From a virus: a DNA stretch of 28,680 bases. How positions within the stretch are numbered: position 1 is the first letter of the stretch; each line of letters opens with the position of its first letter. The stretch lies in IMG/VR virus record IMGVR_UViG_3300020183_000358, positions 1-28,680 of that record; one strand, 5' to 3'. Of the stretch, positions 7,699 through 15,138 are shown one piece after another. The position numbers and the translations under genes are program-made. The notes under the pieces are model-generated. The model was not told where the DNA came from. It ran no database searches and was given only the letters and a program-made list of their open reading frames with translations.

Positions 7699-9168
7699 TT
7701 ACAACATATCTTTTACTCGTTCAAGTAATTCTTCATTAAAATCAATTCCATGTCGAAATTTAAATTGTTTTTCTAACTTTTCTGTTGAAAATCCTTTATC
7801 TTTTAATAATAAATAAGCTCCTAAATCAGCATCCATTTCATCATCTGCTGAGTATGGGCCTGTATGTCCTAAAAGTAAATGGGCTATTTCATGTGCTTCA
7901 ACAATTTTCATGTCTTTAAAATCTAAATTAGAATTTACAAAAACCTCACCATCTAAAATAATTGTTTTATTTTCAGGATAGTAAAAACCATACCCATATT
8001 CATCAAATAAAGGTTCTAAATTTGGATAATTTTTATTATTTTTAAAAACAACTAATATATTTGTATCCGGTTTAAAATTGCTAGGATATGAAATTAAGTC
8101 ATCTTCTTTTTCTTCTTTTAAAACACCTTCAGTTAATGTATCTGTCCACTCTCTAAAAGTCATGGTTCCTTTCAGATTAGCTTCTTCTTCTAATTTATAT
8201 AGATAATCATCTTCATTAATATCAGTAGTAGATATATTATTTAAACGATTATCACAATTTTGCATATGGTGAATCATTTCATGCGCGTAAGAACGCATAA
8301 CATCTTTTGGATGACGATTCATTGTATAAAGTACTATAACGCGGTTATTCGGGTCGTAATACGCGGTTTTACCAAAGAAATTTTGTGCATTTTCAGCGTC
8401 ATCATCTACAAATTTTACTTTAGGTAAAGGACGTATATTCATACCTTTATCCAACATATATTCTGTAAGTGATTTAATCATTGGAGGGTAGCTAAATTTA
8501 CTTGGTTCAGCATACATTTCTTCAATTCCCCCAGGTGTATTTAATTTTTTACCAGTTGCAGCATCTATATTATAACCACAAGTACCTTCTTCTACAGGGG
8601 TTTTAGTTAAGATAGACCAAACTTTATCCTTTTCCTCGTCTGTAAGTTCAGTTGGAAGATATTGTTGAAATCTTTCTTTTTCTCCACCGATTAAAGCAGC
8701 ACGTGTGTTTGTACCACTAATACGATCTTCACCTTCTTCTGATTGAATTACAAGGGGTTTAAAATTATCGTATTTACCTTTTAAGCTATCAAAGCGTTTT
8801 AGATCACCTAAATCCATTTCATTACGAATACCTACTACAGGGTAGTACATATTTTGTGGGTTGTTTTTGATAATAGAAGCAACATCTGAAATAGGAGATG
8901 ATTTTTCTGCTATTTGAATTTCAACATTAGATGAAAGATATTTTTTGTAGAGATTCCAGATTTCTAAACTTTCCTCTTTAGAGACACCATCTCGATTTTT
9001 ATGTCCAATCAAGACGATTACTTTATCTATATTTGAATTTTTAGCTACTTCATCAACCAATGCAAAGTGACCAGCTGTAGGTGGTTTAAAACCACCAGGC
9101 ACTAGAGCAATGTTTTGTCCTTCTGTCTCTAGAATGGGTTGTATGAGTGATTTAACGAACGAATTCAT
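7699..9168 (-). CDS. Nucleotidyltransferase fused to two HExxH metallopeptidase domains
   Basis: 489 residues with three parts. Residues 18-185 form a cytidylyltransferase-like (HxGH-type) nucleotidyltransferase: ALVPGGFKPPTAGHFALV with T-x-G-H at 31-34, and RISGTNTRAAL (149-159) matching the ISSTxxR box of NMNAT/PPAT-type enzymes. Residues about 225-340 carry a first zincin site, AHEMIHHMQN (H296, E297, H300), with KLEEEAN (325-331) as a candidate third ligand. Residues 360-489 carry a second, ImmA/IrrE-like site: EAHEIAHLLLGH (H426, E427, H430) followed by DDEMDADLGAYLLL (442-455). The N-terminus (MNSFVKSLIQPILETEG) is tag-like. LTE before G at 345-348 lies exactly between the two protease domains and could be a processing site. 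The start overlaps the kinase gene by 17 bases. Substrates are unknown. An NAD-related reaction for the first domain is possible but not demonstrated. Confidence 0.85.
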   Translation of the reverse strand: MNSFVKSLIQPILETEGQNIALVPGGFKPPTAGHFALVDEVAKNSNIDKVIVLIGHKNRDGVSKEESLEIWNLYKKYLSSNVEIQIAEKSSPISDVASIIKNNPQNMYYPVVGIRNEMDLGDLKRFDSLKGKYDNFKPLVIQSEEGEDRISGTNTRAALIGGEKERFQQYLPTELTDEEKDKVWSILTKTPVEEGTCGYNIDAATGKKLNTPGGIEEMYAEPSKFSYPPMIKSLTEYMLDKGMNIRPLPKVKFVDDDAENAQNFFGKTAYYDPNNRVIVLYTMNRHPKDVMRSYAHEMIHHMQNCDNRLNNISTTDINEDDYLYKLEEEANLKGTMTFREWTDTLTEGVLKEEKEDDLISYPSNFKPDTNILVVFKNNKNYPNLEPLFDEYGYGFYYPENKTIILDGEVFVNSNLDFKDMKIVEAHEIAHLLLGHTGPYSADDEMDADLGAYLLLKDKGFSTEKLEKQFKFRHGIDFNEELLERVKDML

Positions 9169-9901
9169 TTACTTTACTTTTTGCTGTCTCTATAGAATCA
9201 AATTCAGGTTCTTTTTGGAGTAGAGATTGTATTTGTTGATTAACGGCTTCTTTTTCTGCTTTTGATTTTGCTAATTCCTCAGGTGATTTTTCTTTACCTT
9301 GTGGATTAGGGAACATTTTTTGGATTTCCTCTGAATTGAATGATTTATTAGCATCAGAAGGATCATTGTTGATTACAACTATGTTATTTTCAAATAATTG
9401 TCTGTATGATTCAATATTGTTCATTACACTAGCCCAGCTTTTTAATACTGCACTTGTAGGTAAACTTCTACCACGTTGTGCATTACGAATTAACGAGGTC
9501 ATCGGTGAAACATAAATTAAAATCATAAAAACATCATATCCCATGTTTTCTAGTTCCTCTTTTTTCTTTGACACTACTTTATATGAAGCACCAGTTCCAT
9601 CTATTACAACATTGTTTAGATTAGTTGTAGCTAGCAACTCTTTTTCTTTAGTTGTTGCTCTAGCTTTTCCCATCATTTTAGCTGCAATGGAAAGTTCTTC
9701 AGGGGACATTGAAGCAAAATCAGATTTACCTAATTCTTTTTGTAAAAGTGCTTCAAAATCATCATCTACATTAATTATAGTGAAATCTTTAAGACCAAGT
9801 TGGTTAAGTGTATATGATTTTCCTGCACCTGCAGGACCTGCCATCAAAATAGCTTTAGGTTGGGATTGAACCTCCTTTAACAATTGAACCAGACTTATCA
9901 T
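9152..9901 (-). CDS. Zeta-toxin/AAA_33-like P-loop kinase
   Basis: 249 residues. Walker A is GPAGAGKSY at 22-30, just after the tag-like N-terminus MISLVQLLKEV. NVDDDFEALL (about 44-53) corresponds to the acidic substrate-side motif of zeta toxins and polynucleotide-kinase-like P-loop proteins. VVIDGTGASY is the second core strand (DGTG is typical of AAA_33/zeta proteins). IYVSPMTSLIRNAQRGRSLP carries the arginine-rich lid region. The last 45 residues (KSPEELAKSKAEKEAVNQQ) are a charged helix outside the kinase core. The reaction is probably ATP-dependent phosphorylation of a small molecule, nucleic-acid end or protein; the family does not tell which. No antitoxin (epsilon-like) gene is adjacent, so a plasmid-style toxin-antitoxin role is unlikely. 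Confidence 0.85.
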   Translation of the reverse strand: MISLVQLLKEVQSQPKAILMAGPAGAGKSYTLNQLGLKDFTIINVDDDFEALLQKELGKSDFASMSPEELSIAAKMMGKARATTKEKELLATTNLNNVVIDGTGASYKVVSKKKEELENMGYDVFMILIYVSPMTSLIRNAQRGRSLPTSAVLKSWASVMNNIESYRQLFENNIVVINNDPSDANKSFNSEEIQKMFPNPQGKEKSPEELAKSKAEKEAVNQQIQSLLQKEPEFDSIETAKSKVNEFVR

Positions 9902-9912
9902 ACTTATACGTA

Positions 9913-10686
9913 TTACAATTCTCGTTTAGCCGTTGTTCTAAATTCAGTAAATACTGGAGAATGGGTTGGGTTTTCTAGATCAAACAGGCGTTTTACTGTT
10001 TTAAAGATGTCAATATTTTCTTCAAATGAACGAGTTGATTCAACTACTTCCCATCCTTTTCCTTGCATTTTATCTTTTTTAGCACCTCGTTTAGATGATT
10101 TCAACCATAAAATACCGTAACGGTCTATTTTCTTTCCAAAACATTCTTCATAACATTGACCATAAACTGCTGTTTGTAATTCATATGTTGTTTGAAGTTG
10201 GTTAGATGTTTTTAAATCTAATAACCACAGTTCACCATTAATTTCAACAATTAAATCGCATGTGCCTGCTACTTTAAGTTCATCTGAGAATAGATGTACT
10301 TCTGTTTCAATTAAATTTGGTTTAAACGTTTCCCAAAATTCAACAAAACGTAAAAACATTTGCCAAACATCAGGATTACATTGTGGGCTACCATTACTAT
10401 CTAAAAAATTTAATTCTTCACCATTTAAATATGCTTCACACAGTTCGTGAGTTTGGGTACCTTCTTCAGCTGCTTTTTTAACAATATAGTCAGCAGAGAA
10501 ACCTACTTGCTTTAACCAATTTTCAAAAAATTTACCTTTTGGATAGTATCCCAAAACATACGTTACCGAAGGATAATATTTCCCATTACGACGATAGTAA
10601 CGGGAATCAGGTAAAGTGATTTGAGTTGCATCATCAGAAATCTCAAGGATGCGGTCATAGGATTTTTTAATGTTCCTTTTTTTCAT
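9913..10686 (-). CDS. PD-(D/E)XK nuclease, Cas4/RecB-like
   Basis: 257 residues. The motif order is that of RecB/Cas4-family exonucleases: GTQTHELCEAYL (H80), an acidic residue in LIETEVHLF (E127/E129), AGTCDLIVE with D144, LLDLKTS with D157 and K159 (the D-x-K pair), and the QxxxY motif QTAVY (171-175). I see no cysteine cluster of the iron-sulfur Cas4 type. The start at 10686 overlaps the primase stop by 4 bases (ATGA), so the two are likely co-translated. A role in phage replication, recombination or host DNA degradation is probable. The N-terminus lacks the tag-like helix found on the following three genes, which fits an enzyme acting in the infected cell and not packaged. Confidence 0.88.
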   Translation of the reverse strand: MKKRNIKKSYDRILEISDDATQITLPDSRYYRRNGKYYPSVTYVLGYYPKGKFFENWLKQVGFSADYIVKKAAEEGTQTHELCEAYLNGEELNFLDSNGSPQCNPDVWQMFLRFVEFWETFKPNLIETEVHLFSDELKVAGTCDLIVEINGELWLLDLKTSNQLQTTYELQTAVYGQCYEECFGKKIDRYGILWLKSSKRGAKKDKMQGKGWEVVESTRSFEENIDIFKTVKRLFDLENPTHSPVFTEFRTTAKREL

Positions 10687-11618
10687 ATTATAGATAATTT
10701 TTTCTCCATTAACTTATATTGTGTTAAAGGGGAAACGGTTTGTACTAATTTGGTAAATTCTTCAAATCCCATTTCACTAGGATCTTTTCCTTTAAGTTCT
10801 ACCAAATACACTTCCTTACCAATGTCCAAAAGCTGTTCACAAAAACCAAGGGCTTTTGAAATAGCATCGTTGTCTAATGCAATATATATTTTTTGTACTT
10901 TGGATTCTACCAACTTTTTCATTAAAGATGGTTGGATATTTTTGCCTAAAAGTGGAATTACGTTGCGTTTGATTGCCATAGCATCAAATGGTCCTTCACA
11001 TATGATAATAGGCAAATCCCAGTTAATAAACAATTCAAACGGTATAATATCGCGAGACGTTTCAGGGTTGCGGTATTTGGTGAATGGATTTTTCTCAAAT
11101 GATCTTGCGGTGAAATAATTTAATTTACCGGTGTTATCATATGAGGGTATAACAATCATATTAGCAAATTGACCTGAATCACAATAGCCAATATTGTATT
11201 TAAGAATATCTTGTTTAGTAGTATTTCTCTTTCTAAGATAAGCTAGAGCATGTTTTGCTATAATATCTTTGTTGTTGAGAAATGTTTTGAATTCTTTTGG
11301 TAACTCAAGTAAAGTATGTTTTACCTCTCCTATATCTTCGGTAGATACGTTTTTAACTAGTTTACTTAGTTCTTGAAAGTAAGAGGCATCAACCTGGATT
11401 TGTTTAAAGAGGCTTTTAATGGTTTTACCTTTCTTACCACAAGCCCAACAAGCCCATTTATTTATTCCGTCTTTGTTTTCGGTAAAATTAACTTCAAGTT
11501 TTGGTTTGTGGTGATGGCAAAATGGACAAGTATATGCTTGATTTCCTCTAGCAGTACGTTTGCCAGGACCTAAGGCACGGTTGACCAAATTAACTAATAA
11601 CTCATTTACCATAGACAT
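10683..11618 (-). CDS. DNA primase (T4 gp61-like: zinc ribbon plus Toprim)
   Basis: 311 residues, close to T4 gp61 (about 340). The N-terminal zinc-binding domain has CPFC (C31, C34) and CWAC (C57, C60), with the beta strand LEVNF between them, as in DnaG/gp61 primases. The catalytic Toprim core has IIICEGPFDAMAI (E208) and YIALDNDAIS (D249, D251), followed by KDPSE (278-282). A linker domain (about 75-195) contains LAYLRKRNTTKQDILKYNIG, typical of the primase N-terminal part. The protein would synthesise RNA primers for lagging-strand replication with a gp41-type helicase, which is not in this window. An alternative ATG two codons in is possible. The next gene (PD-(D/E)XK nuclease) overlaps its stop. 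Confidence 0.92.
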   Translation of the reverse strand: MSMVNELLVNLVNRALGPGKRTARGNQAYTCPFCHHHKPKLEVNFTENKDGINKWACWACGKKGKTIKSLFKQIQVDASYFQELSKLVKNVSTEDIGEVKHTLLELPKEFKTFLNNKDIIAKHALAYLRKRNTTKQDILKYNIGYCDSGQFANMIVIPSYDNTGKLNYFTARSFEKNPFTKYRNPETSRDIIPFELFINWDLPIIICEGPFDAMAIKRNVIPLLGKNIQPSLMKKLVESKVQKIYIALDNDAISKALGFCEQLLDIGKEVYLVELKGKDPSEMGFEEFTKLVQTVSPLTQYKLMEKKLSII

Positions 11619-11635
11619 AAGATATGCTATCTTTT

Positions 11636-12085
11636 TTAGATATCAAAATCTTTTCGGAAAAATTTGCCTAGAATGTTGTCGTTGAAATATAAATCAGGTT
11701 CCTCTAATACTCTATAAACAAACAAAGTTTGTGTTTCATAGTATGTTAGAAGCTTTTTAGTAGGGCATATAATCAAAATTTCGCGTTTGAAATTTTCAAT
11801 TGGTTCCGTTTTTTTAAGTTCAAGTAGAGGTTTATTTGAACCCCAATATTTTTTCCAGTCTGATTCAGTTATTGCTAATTTATATGCGGGCCTGCGACCA
11901 ACTATACCTTCATATAATTCAAGATCTTTTTTGGTTAATTTTACTTTTTTGTTATGATAAAGTACTTTTTTACCAATATAGGATTTACCTGAAGGGGTAT
12001 GGGTTATCTTGTAGATGAATCCAAAGGTATTGTTTGGAAATTGAGAAAAGTCCCCAATTTCTTCTTTTTTATATAACCAATTCAT
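11636..12085 (-). CDS. SegE-like GIY-YIG endonuclease
   Basis: 149 residues. The GIY-YIG core is seen as GFIYKITHT (22-30) and KSYIGKK (34-40), followed by a conserved DWKKYWGSNK (76-85) and an ESY-type helix YYETQTLF (115-122) with the probable metal-binding Glu117. FKREILI (99-105) fits the third strand. The layout matches the SegE-type GIY-YIG domain of T4-like phages. These are free-standing homing-type or related endonucleases that cut DNA at or near their own locus. No DNA-recognition extension follows the catalytic domain, so target specificity is unclear. It sits between the tail genes and the primase with 3- and 17-base gaps. Confidence 0.88.
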   Translation of the reverse strand: MNWLYKKEEIGDFSQFPNNTFGFIYKITHTPSGKSYIGKKVLYHNKKVKLTKKDLELYEGIVGRRPAYKLAITESDWKKYWGSNKPLLELKKTEPIENFKREILIICPTKKLLTYYETQTLFVYRVLEEPDLYFNDNILGKFFRKDFDI

Positions 12086-12088
12086 AAT

Positions 12089-13396
12089 TTAAAGATCTAG
12101 GTTTACTAATATAGAAGTATCAGTAACAGCAGATGTAGGGAGAGGTTGGGCAAGTTTAGCTACAGCTAATAGATTGTAATTGTTATCATATAGTCCTACT
12201 GTAGTAACGTAGGGTGAAAAATAAGAACCTGTAGCAAAGTTATATAAAACTCCACTGTTTGAACTTCCTGAAATTAAAGTTGGGTTTTGAGAAAAATTAA
12301 ATTCATTCTCTCGCATAGTGCATTTATATTGTGTTTCGTAAATTGTAAGTGAAGATGAGAATGAGCAAGTTACATTAGAAGATGTAACAAAGTTAATTAT
12401 AGTTGAATCAACACCTTTTGTTAAAGCTGCAATTCCATGTTCATAAAATATATTTCCTATATTTGCAGGTTGAGGCAATAATTGAGAAGTAGCATTAAGT
12501 TGAAAAGCAAATCCTATGTCAAATGTATTACTACAAACATAATAAAAATAATAATCTACTCCAGTATTTAAAGTTGTTGTAAAGGAACCACTAAAAGTTG
12601 TTCCTAGAAATACAGGGCTAAATCCACTATATACTGGGGATAAACCTTCTGAAGAAGATAAATAAAAATCTACAGGTTGATCTAAACTATTTGCTGATCC
12701 AGTAATTGAAAAAGTAATACTTGCTGAGGGGAATGCATTGTTGGGAATTAAATTAATAACTCCTGTACTTGAATTATAAGAGATTCCATTAGATGAATTA
12801 ACATTCATGTTAGTCGCAATAGTAGGAGTTATTGTTGTTGCGGGGATTAATGAAGAAGAAAGAGAAAAAATAACATTTGAAGCTGAAGTGAACAATAGAT
12901 TTCCTTCTCCATCATCAGTAATTGATCCACTAGGTGAAGTCCAATAAAAAGTACCAGGTTTAATATATTCTCCAAATAAATTTGAAGGGATAGAAATCAT
13001 ACCTATAATACTATTTTGAGTAGTAGGAAAATATCTATTTGCTGGGAGAGTAGATGTTAAATAATTATAATAATTTGGGGTATAAGCAGCACCAGTTATT
13101 GTTCCATCAGTATTAAATGATGCAGTTGCTGCGGGAGAGCCATCTGGATTTAAAAGATAATTTGAATAATAAAGTTCTTTAATTGAACGATATACTAAAA
13201 TTTGATCTTGAGTATCGATTTGTCCTGTTGGATATGAACCAGATACCCATGGAAGTGTAGTAACATTACGTCCAAGATACCTATCAATTTCTACATTTGA
13301 AGCTATTAATTCATTTCCTTTAAAAGTAAATGATTTATTTACCTCAAAAGGAGATACAATAACATCAGACGTTATAAATGACTTGAATACGCTCAT
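12089..13396 (-). CDS. Tail-associated structural protein, shares C-terminal module with next gene upstream
   Basis: 435 residues, rich in Ser, Thr, Asn, Gly and aromatic residues, with SSS and TGS-type runs typical of beta-rich phage fibre or decoration proteins. No signal peptide or enzyme motif. The N-terminal 100 residues (MSVFKSFITSDVIVSPFEVN, then GRNVTTLPW) look like a conserved attachment domain. Residues about 365-435 (RENEFNFSQNP, LISGS, VTTVGLYDNNYNLLAVAK) closely match the C-terminal end of the protein encoded at 13403-14416, so the two are partial paralogues with different centres. Likely location is the tail fibre or baseplate periphery, by context and composition only. The start lies 6 bases after the previous stop. 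Confidence 0.82.
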   Translation of the reverse strand: MSVFKSFITSDVIVSPFEVNKSFTFKGNELIASNVEIDRYLGRNVTTLPWVSGSYPTGQIDTQDQILVYRSIKELYYSNYLLNPDGSPAATASFNTDGTITGAAYTPNYYNYLTSTLPANRYFPTTQNSIIGMISIPSNLFGEYIKPGTFYWTSPSGSITDDGEGNLLFTSASNVIFSLSSSLIPATTITPTIATNMNVNSSNGISYNSSTGVINLIPNNAFPSASITFSITGSANSLDQPVDFYLSSSEGLSPVYSGFSPVFLGTTFSGSFTTTLNTGVDYYFYYVCSNTFDIGFAFQLNATSQLLPQPANIGNIFYEHGIAALTKGVDSTIINFVTSSNVTCSFSSSLTIYETQYKCTMRENEFNFSQNPTLISGSSNSGVLYNFATGSYFSPYVTTVGLYDNNYNLLAVAKLAQPLPTSAVTDTSILVNLDL

Positions 13397-13402
13397 TCAT
13401 TC

Positions 13403-14416
13403 TTAGAAATCTAGTTTAACTCGTACGAGTGCTTCTTTTGTAAAATCTTTCAATAATGGACGTGACATTTTAGCTACTGCTAATAAGTCATTACTATCAT
13501 TGTACATTCCCACAGTTGTAATATAAACTTGAGGAGCATTAATAAAGTTACTATAAATTACTTCACCTGTTGAACCTGAGATAAATGATGGGTTTTCTGA
13601 GTAATTAAATTCTGAGTTTCTAGCTCTTACGAATACATAATCAGAGGTAATGGTTTCTTGGGAATTCAAAGCAAATGAATCACCTAGTAAAATAGCATTA
13701 AATAAACGTTGAGTATTTAAACCATCTGAATTGTTTGATCGAGATGGGAATAATCTAATTGATTGAGATACAGCAAATGGGTTAATCAAAATAGTGCCTA
13801 AATCAGGAAATACTAAACCATATGATCCTGAATTGGTTACATATCCACTACCAGCAAGTGATCCTGCTGTACCATTTGAACCTGAAATTAATTGATAAAC
13901 GCGAGTGGAACCAATAAATGTACTTACTGGATTATCGAGTGAGTTGTCTGTTAAATTTATAATACCTCCTGAACCTGAAAGGTGAAGATTTAAAGAACCA
14001 GGAAAAAGTGATTGTTTATAATTAGCTCTTTCAATAGATAATACCCAAAAGAAAGAACCTGTTATTGTATTATTTCCATTTCCAAAGATAAAATTTGAAT
14101 TTTCATCCTCTAAAATTAATGAACGATATTGCCCATAAATTGTTTTAGTATATGAATTTTGAGGTACAATTGAATTATATAATGTACTACCACTACCTAA
14201 TGAATCAGCATAAGCAATATCAAATTGTACTTGTGCTGTAGAAAGATTAGATGCAGTTTGGTATACACTTAAATAATAATTACCTGAGGATCCAGCTGCT
14301 TGGACAGAAGATGTATAAAATTCAGTTAATATAGGAGCTCCAGTTGACCATAAAGTAGAAGTGATTGAGTCACTACTTACTACGAAATCTTCAGGATCGA
14401 ATCTTTTAAATGCCAT
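13403..14416 (-). CDS. Tail-associated structural protein
   Basis: 337 residues, beta-rich, with many Ser/Gly turns (SGSGG, SGSNGTAGS). It begins MAFKRFDPEDFVVSSDSIT, which I recognise as a typical start of a conserved structural family in environmental T4-like phages. The C-terminal 70 residues (RNSEFNYSENPSFISGS, then VYITTVGMYNDSNDLLAVAK, ending VKLDF) align with the end of the following gene product. The middle has RVYQLISGSNG and a strand-rich core without enzyme motifs. It lies between a conserved small tail protein (14427-15098) and its partial paralogue (12089-13396). A role as a fibre or baseplate-attached protein is inferred. Confidence 0.82.
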   Translation of the reverse strand: MAFKRFDPEDFVVSSDSITSTLWSTGAPILTEFYTSSVQAAGSSGNYYLSVYQTASNLSTAQVQFDIAYADSLGSGSTLYNSIVPQNSYTKTIYGQYRSLILEDENSNFIFGNGNNTITGSFFWVLSIERANYKQSLFPGSLNLHLSGSGGIINLTDNSLDNPVSTFIGSTRVYQLISGSNGTAGSLAGSGYVTNSGSYGLVFPDLGTILINPFAVSQSIRLFPSRSNNSDGLNTQRLFNAILLGDSFALNSQETITSDYVFVRARNSEFNYSENPSFISGSTGEVIYSNFINAPQVYITTVGMYNDSNDLLAVAKMSRPLLKDFTKEALVRVKLDF

Positions 14417-14426
14417 TGTTTATATT

Positions 14427-15098
14427 TTAAACGTTTGTTTTATTAATTGTAACCGGGATAGTTAAACGAGCACCACTATCTAAACCTACAACTGTTAATG
14501 TAGCAGATAATTGGGTATTTGAACCAAATAATGTATTAACAGTAGTTGCACGTAAATTAATCTGTGAACCAATTACTGTTGTTGATACGTTTGTTCCAAG
14601 GGTTGTTGTTGAAGTTACGGCTGCATTAGCTGCTGTTGCTGCCGGAGTATTAATTCCAATTCCAGTAAATGTACTAAATAGGCGAACATCAGAAATAGTA
14701 GCTGAGTATCCGCTAGTTTCAAATGTTTGGTTATTTCCTAAATAGTTTAACGTTTGAGGAGTAATTGCAAGTGAAGCTCCTTGAACTAATGTAATTGCAG
14801 AGTAACCTAAATCAAGTACAGGTAATTTAGCTGTTCCACGAGGTAGAGTAGCTAATTTGTATTTCATGATTTGGGTTTCAATTGGAAACGCTTCAAGTAA
14901 AGGCATATTTTGAATTGCTTCTCCATAGAATGAAGAACCAGATGGGTGAGTTGGATTATATAAAGTATAATCAATTTCATCATCTGCTAAAGCAAATTGC
15001 GTAATACGGAATGAACCGTCATTTTTTGCTAAAAGTTCTCTACCTTTATTTGTTAAAATCGCATCAACTGTTACGACTTGGTTATTTAAATATCCCAT
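14427..15098 (-). CDS. Conserved tail-region structural protein
   Basis: 223 residues. Residues 4-45 carry the conserved-looking signature LNNQVVTVDAILTNKGREL and FRITQFALADDEIDYTLY. LLEAFPIETQIMKYKL and TLPRGTAKLPVLDLG follow at about 67-98. I know this arrangement from many environmental T4-like phage genomes, always in structural gene blocks, but its exact function is not known to me. The C-terminal 90 residues are Thr/Ala/Val-rich beta sequence (SATLTVVGLDSGARLTIPVT), resembling an Ig-like or decoration domain. The gene follows the 1997-residue protein after a 40-base gap holding an AATATTTATT element and a TATAAT box. Confidence 0.84.
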   Translation of the reverse strand: MGYLNNQVVTVDAILTNKGRELLAKNDGSFRITQFALADDEIDYTLYNPTHPSGSSFYGEAIQNMPLLEAFPIETQIMKYKLATLPRGTAKLPVLDLGYSAITLVQGASLAITPQTLNYLGNNQTFETSGYSATISDVRLFSTFTGIGINTPAATAANAAVTSTTTLGTNVSTTVIGSQINLRATTVNTLFGSNTQLSATLTVVGLDSGARLTIPVTINKTNV

Positions 15099-15138
15099 TT
15101 GTGTTTTATTATTGGTGTATTATATGTAATAAATATTG
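15099..15138 (-). promoter_or_regulatory. Intergenic A/T-rich start region with TATAAT and AATATTTATT
   Basis: This is the longest intergenic gap in the window (40 bases). On the minus strand it reads AATATTTATTACATATAAT, then about 24 bases to the ATG. AATATTTATT is a variant of the element seen before other unlinked starts. TATAAT matches a sigma-70 minus-10 box, but no clear minus-35 can be placed. It separates the giant tail gene from the three smaller structural genes, a sensible place for a promoter. Confidence 0.35.

Noticed and set aside
9543-9869. Plus-strand 108-codon frame
   Set aside because: Antisense to the P-loop kinase, whose Walker A and downstream motifs are intact.
9152-9901. 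Zeta-like kinase as a toxin-antitoxin module
   Set aside because: No epsilon-like antitoxin or small partner gene is adjacent; the neighbours are phage enzymes.
10621-11118. 165-codon open frame on the plus strand
   Set aside because: It lies antisense to the primase and nuclease genes, which have clear motifs, and its translation has no recognisable domain.
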